NCBI RefSeq assembly: GCF_901709675.1
Contig: NC_051087.1
Location: 5,973,001-6,037,000 of the forward strand
Length of the DNA: 64,000 nucleotides
Source of the DNA: Syngnathus acus
Taxonomy: Eukaryota; Chordata; Actinopteri; Syngnathiformes; Syngnathidae
Reading direction: 5' to 3'
The first letter of the stretch is position 1; every line of letters starts with the position of its first letter. Made by a program: the position numbers and the translations under genes. This document shows, in pieces, positions 59,072 to 64,000 of the stretch. Under the pieces are notes generated by a model. That model searched no databases, had not been told where the DNA came from, and saw nothing but the letters and a program-made list of their open reading frames with translations.

Positions 59072-59842
59072 TAAAATGTGTTTATGATAGGGCCTTTGAT
59101 GGCAAGTCAATAAATGACAGATCTTGGTGTCAACTAGTTGCTAAGATGTTTGACGAGGAGGCAGAGCTAATTGGCACTGAATGTGAATGTGCAGCTTGGT
59201 AAATACTGCAGAACGAGAATTGTGTCAATGTTCTACCTTAATTTGGTCTAACACAACCTGGCGCAGATTTAGACCACTCTTCGCACTAGTCTTGCACTAA
59301 GCATGAAAATAGAGCCTGATGTGTTACATTGTGTCCTTTGGACATGTTTTCAACGTCCTACTTGTGAACTCGGTTGCCAGCAGCGGTTTCAGGGTGCTCA
59401 TGGCAACATTGTTACTAAGGCTTCGGTAAAAGACAGAGGAAGTGCACCCAAAGTGAAAAGTGTTTTTTCCCTTTTGTACTCTGAGAACATTAAGTTGACC
59501 TGAGAGTCATTTTAAAGCATCAATTTAGTCTTGAGATGTTTGCTACCTATCCTAACATTTTATTTTATGATATCATTTATATTGTTTCTGTTTCCATGTT
59601 CCGCTTTGCTATGGATAAATATGTTTTCCAGACACCATCAAAGTAACCTGAAATGGATATTGTTGAAGTTAGTGTTAGCAGTATTCCAAAAATTCCAGAA
59701 ATACAAGAATTATAGCAGATGATTTCTCATACATATTAATTACACACAAACGCAAAAAAAAAAAGAATCTTCACCACAGCACCATCAGATGGATTTAGTG
59801 AGGCACTACCATGCTTGCCCCTTTGGATGTAGGCTACTACCT

Positions 59843-59873
59843 ATGATGATGATGATGATAAATGATGATGATG
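59843..59873. repeat. ATG/GAT trinucleotide array
   Basis: About ten ATG units with one ATAA interruption. It gives methionine or isoleucine runs in the overlapping frames. Confidence 0.88.
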
Positions 59874-60466
59874 TTCCCTTGAGGTCTGTGCATAGGTCTG
59901 CGTGCATATGCATATGTGTGCATGTTGTATGTGAAAAAGACAGCCAGAGTAAGAAATACAGACACATATTCCCAAGATGCAAATATAGCCGACTATAAAA
60001 GGCATAACCGCACAACATAACATGTCCGGAAGGCTCCAATAGAACACAACTTGAAGACGAGTAACCTTGCCTGGAAAACAAGCGTGCACGCTTGTGTTCG
60101 TTCATATATGCAAAATAGTTGAATTATTCATTTTGTCATGTATTTATAATATCAATTAATTATTAAAAGCAGTAATGCAGGGATGCAGTTGTAATTAGAA
60201 GCAAAACATTTTCGCTGTGTTTTTATAGTTCTCCCTCGCTTGTTATCATGTGTTGTTGTTTTTTTTCCATTGCTTTCCGCATTGTTAAACAGCACGCAAT
60301 TTTTATGATAATATTGTGCGTTGTGTGTATTGATATTCAACCAGTTCCCAGAAATACATCCACACACATGCTGTAACTGTACACAATAAGTTTTCAATCT
60401 TGGGCGGGGAGTTGGGATGTTGTACCACTCTGTCCACAAGCGCAGAAACGCTCTTTCTTTCTCTCG

Positions 60467-60468
<2 letters not shown>

Positions 60469-60507
<39 letters not shown>
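60469..60507. repeat. CA microsatellite
   Basis: Perfect CA array of about 39 bp preceded by a CTCT-rich lead-in. Confidence 0.94.
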
Positions 60508-60509
<2 letters not shown>

Positions 60510-63463
60510 ATGAAGGTACAGAGTTATTCATCTGTCTGGAGGAGGTCAAGTTTTGAGTTATGCCAGGATCTCCTGGGTAGGCCACAACAACCTTAAGCGT
60601 GGGTGGTCCAGATGATTGTGTGTGCATGTGTGCGCTTGCGTGTGCATGTGTCAAGAGGACAGGGGCAGAAATGTAATGAGTGTATGGGGCTCTCGCAGGG
60701 CAGTTAAGGTGGAAAGGGGAAAGCACAAGGTCTGAGAAGAGATACAGCGGTTCAGCTCAGCCTGTGTGATCGCTTGGAGAAATGTCTAATGAAATGGAGA
60801 GCTGCAGCATTTCATATTAGAGAGACTGAGAGCCTTACCGAGGTCAATAACAAGTCAGTAAGAATACCTACATAGGACTAGGTTAGTGCAAAGGGTTTGC
60901 TGTGAACTCATGATGTATTTAATGTGTAGATTTAGAAGAACATTGGTGTGCATGTATGGATATCCATCGGCGTAAATGTGTGTATGTGGGGGGGGGTGTC
61001 CTGGCAACAGCAGAGGGGCAGATGCTGCCGGCACTGCAGGCCTACTGCTTTACAGCCTTCTGCGGAAATGTTTCAGTGCCAACCTGAGCTCTCATCCACA
61101 ACCAATCATCACAGTGTAACTGAGCTAATGTACACACACCGGTCGTGTACACACCGGAACTACAAAATTATTATATTCTGTTTGATCATAGTCTGATTAC
61201 TGAAAACAGACTTTTGACAGCATGCATTTCAAAAACGAACTAAAAACTATAAACCGGATGCAGCATTTTTTGGGGGGCTTCTCTCCTGTGTCTGATATCA
61301 CTGCATGTAATCTCATTGTAATAGTAATACATTCTAATGTATTATTATTATTATTCGTTCAGTTAGCAGTGTACCACTAAAGTCTGAGATGCTTCCAATT
61401 CGTTCTGATTTGTGAAACAAACGATCCCATTTGATATCAAAGGAAGAAAAAAAATAGTTTTGCCGACATCAAAAACTTTTCTTATGTACGTATACAGGCA
61501 ATGTTTTAACTAACCCATCCCGCCAACTCTTGAAACGCTCTTCATTTTAATAAATAATTACAAGTTCTTATTAAAACTAGTGAAATGTGAGCTCTTGAGG
61601 TCTCGCAAGTGAACATTCTAAATGGTTGACAGATGCACAATGCAAACTTTAGAATAAAAGTTAACAGTATTACAGGACGTCAAGCCCAAGTTTTATGCCA
61701 CAGTGAATGACAGTCTTTTTTTTTTCTTTTTTTTTGTACACTCTAATGAAGTGTACCATTGTCCACTGTAAGAAATCAGCATGCGGAATAGTACGGAGGA
61801 CTCCCTAATGAGGAACAAGCCGAATAAATGGAATGTATATGTTGAGTGACTTTTCATTGAGATGCAATACACAGTGTTGCTGCAATTAGGAGGGGAAGGT
61901 TGAAACACACTCGCGCCCTCACACCAGCCGGGGGGGCTGCCTAAAGTGACATTCGGGCATATTTTACGAGTAGCAATTCAAAGCATTTAAACATCAGAGC
62001 TACTGCCGCATGTGAAACTTCCCTCAACAAACTGCCCAGACCTACGATATATTTTACTGACTGCCTTTTTCTACTGTCCTCTTCTTTTTTTTACGAGTCC
62101 TATCAGTTGTCATTTTCCGGAGAGGTCGAACTCGATCCGAGCATGTCTGTTGGCCATATCACATCGTCCTGTCCAATATGAGGCTGTCACTTGCCTGCTG
62201 CTGCAGCCTCGATCACTTTACAGGACTCCATCAAGAATTGAGGAGGGTGCACTGTCACCAAAGAACACCCACCATGTCAGTATTAAGACGTCTACATTAC
62301 CCGTCAGTCAATTACATTCGTTTTCCCACAGTGATAAAATTGGAAAAATTTCTACTGTAATCACCAATTCACAATCCCACTTTAATGCATTATTGAGCAT
62401 TTTAGGCTTTGTAATAGCAGATAGAATAGTTACGTTGGAGCAAAGTGATTATTGAAAAGAACTGCCCTTCTGGCAGTCAATATTTTATTCGTACTTTGCT
62501 ATGCGACCAGTCTGGGGACATTTTGTTTTGCTGTTTGCCAAACAGTTCAATTAAGAGCTATACAAATAAACTTGATTTAACTTGGCTTGATAAAGTGCAA
62601 GCAGAGCTATATAAGTTGGTCCGTCTGTTTGCATGTTTTTCTTCCAGAGCTGCTTTTCAATCGGTAGCACTTGCATATTGGCAAAAAAATAAAAATAATA
62701 ATGACACTGACACTCTTATGCAGTCACAATTCAGGTAGGTTAGGTGAGGTCAGGTTACTAGTTTGCTTATTCGTGAGCAGGAGTGTGCAAACTAACCAAT
62801 GTCTGTGAAATGCTGTTCAGTGACAAAAAGATTCACCTTAATGAGAAAACTCAGGCATATGAAAAAAGTAATTGTCTCAGAAGGTGTGCAATTTAAGGCT
62901 GAAGCAAATTAAGACTGTTGGACCTTGGCGAATGTCTGCACTTCACTGTTCAAGACGTAAGGCTTCTTTATCTCGTCTTTTTCCGACAACGAATTACAAT
63001 TATCAATAGTGTTGCTTAAATGTGGCAAGACACTGATGAACTGATTAATTGATTGATTCATCTGACTGAACATGTAGCGTGAGTTCATTTGCGTCACAAG
63101 TGATAAAGTTAGTGGTTGTCTGTAACCGGTGATTGACTGATGACCAGTCAAAAGGCGACATACTAAAATTCATTTTCCAAGAGAGAAACATTTGAAAAAA
63201 TAAGTTTTTTGACAAAAGCCAGCCAGAATGAACGATAACAAAGGGGCACGGACGATAGCAGGAAGGGGAGAGCGGATGGAAAATATGAGGGAAGATGAGA
63301 GGCACCTCACAGCGGATGCTGATGACAAACTTGCAAGAAGAGGAGGATGTGCGTGAAACAGAAGGCGAGGTGGAAGGCTGCGAGAGGTAGACGGATCACA
63401 ACTGAGCGAAGAAGAGCCAACAGCTGTGAGAGCGCAATTTGATCCTGTGGGGCCCACACACAA

Positions 63464-63481
63464 CCCCCCCCCCCCCTTCGC

Positions 63482-63516
<35 letters not shown>

Positions 63517-63526
63517 TGTGCGTGTA
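63464..63526. repeat. C13 run and GT microsatellite
   Basis: Thirteen C (63464-63476), a TTCG spacer and then a GT array of about 45 bp with GCGAG and GCGTG interruptions. Confidence 0.92.
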
Positions 63527-64000
63527 TGCAAAAATGCACAGGGGCACAAACACATGCTCACCCGATCGAAAAAGAGCCACATTACACATGAAATATTAAT
63601 GGGGCAAAGCAATCAGCAAAAATGGAGATGGAGGAGACAGCGAGTAGGGCCGCGGGTGAAGACAGGTGGCAACGTTAGAAAGAGAAGGATGAAACCGATG
63701 TGTCTCCTTACGGTCCTGGGGTGACATGTAGACTATCGGCAAATTGATAGGAATTTTCAATAACCACCAGCATAATCAACTTGCACACTTCACAACATCA
63801 GGTAAGCTGGCATAATCGAAAATAATAGTACAAACATGTCACAGCAAGAAGTAATAATGTAAAAAAATCAAATGGCATAATTTAGCTGTTGAAAACAAAA
63901 ATCAGTGAAAAGAAATTAGAGAGCTAGAATGTTCTTGCTGTGTCTCTTAATTAGCTTAAAAATTGTCTTTTATTTAGCACAGTGCAAAAATATGACATCA

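Larger units (their letters stand above)
56447..64000. other. non-coding stretch
   Basis: AT-rich unique sequence with the microsatellites listed separately. The 147-codon + frame at 62012-62455 is the longest non-repetitive frame in the window but shows no domain, signal peptide or homology that I recognise. Pyrimidine-rich sequence lies at 58060-58200 and purine-rich sequence at 63230-63430. No RNA gene is seen. Confidence 0.6.

Noticed and set aside
62012-62455. 147-codon + strand frame, the longest non-repetitive one
   Set aside because: There is no recognisable domain, no sign of splice sites or a Kozak context, and no protein-like periodicity. In 64 kb a chance frame of this length is expected.
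62738-62760. Telomere-like GGTTAGGTGAGGTCAGG words
   Set aside because: There are only about three imperfect units and no TTAGGG run, too little to call an interstitial telomere repeat.

Overview
This 64 kb window looks like vertebrate, almost certainly teleost fish, nuclear DNA: AT-rich non-coding sequence (composition judged by eye) dense in microsatellites and decayed transposable elements. The teleost call rests on recognised repeat families. These are TA-flanked MITEs with ends like CCGTATTTTCCGCACTAT and CCGTAATTTTCGGACTATAA, hAT-type elements ending CAGGGGTGTCAAACTC, a broken RTE-like LINE, and a LINE/SINE 3' end reading GGGATCAATAAAG followed by a tetranucleotide tail. The species cannot be named from this.

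I find no gene that I can support. The longest open frames are simple-repeat translations (LSFF, HPSI and MDGW runs), pyrimidine-rich tracts, or unrecognised frames of under 150 codons. I see no recognisable protein domain other than transposon remnants, and no tRNA, rRNA or snRNA. The window is best read as part of a very large intron or an intergenic desert.

Layout: 1-5.6 kb is AT-rich unique sequence. 5.6-7.3 kb holds two separate local duplications and an intact MITE. 10.0-10.3 kb is a complete non-autonomous hAT with a perfect 8-bp target duplication. 15.7 kb has a pure CCAT array of about 37 units. 20.2 kb has a minus-strand retroelement 3' end, followed by a purine-rich block to 22 kb. 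26.0 kb has a truncated MITE interrupted by a hAT fragment. 28.4-28.7 kb is a second complete hAT-like element, inserted in a GT tract. 29-31 kb is rich in microsatellites. 34.7-35.5 kb is a strand-skewed TGAG-type cryptic repeat. 40.0-40.3 kb and 43.1-43.4 kb are further hAT-type elements. 43.9-44.4 kb is a cluster of inverted GT and CA arrays. 45.7-46.1 kb is a frameshifted LINE reverse-transcriptase-protein fossil on the minus strand. 49.0-49.6 kb is a nest of three DNA-element pieces. 50.3-51.9 kb may be an unrecognised fossil coding region. 56.0-56.45 kb is a retroelement tail grown into a 380-bp CTTT array with internal higher-order structure. 56.5-64 kb is again unique sequence with microsatellites.

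No genes act together here. What may be functional are a few microsatellite-free islands with clustered transcription-factor-like motifs (near 5.1, 22.5, 23.5, 29.0 and 38.4 kb) and several hairpins. These are candidates only, because conservation cannot be tested from a single sequence.
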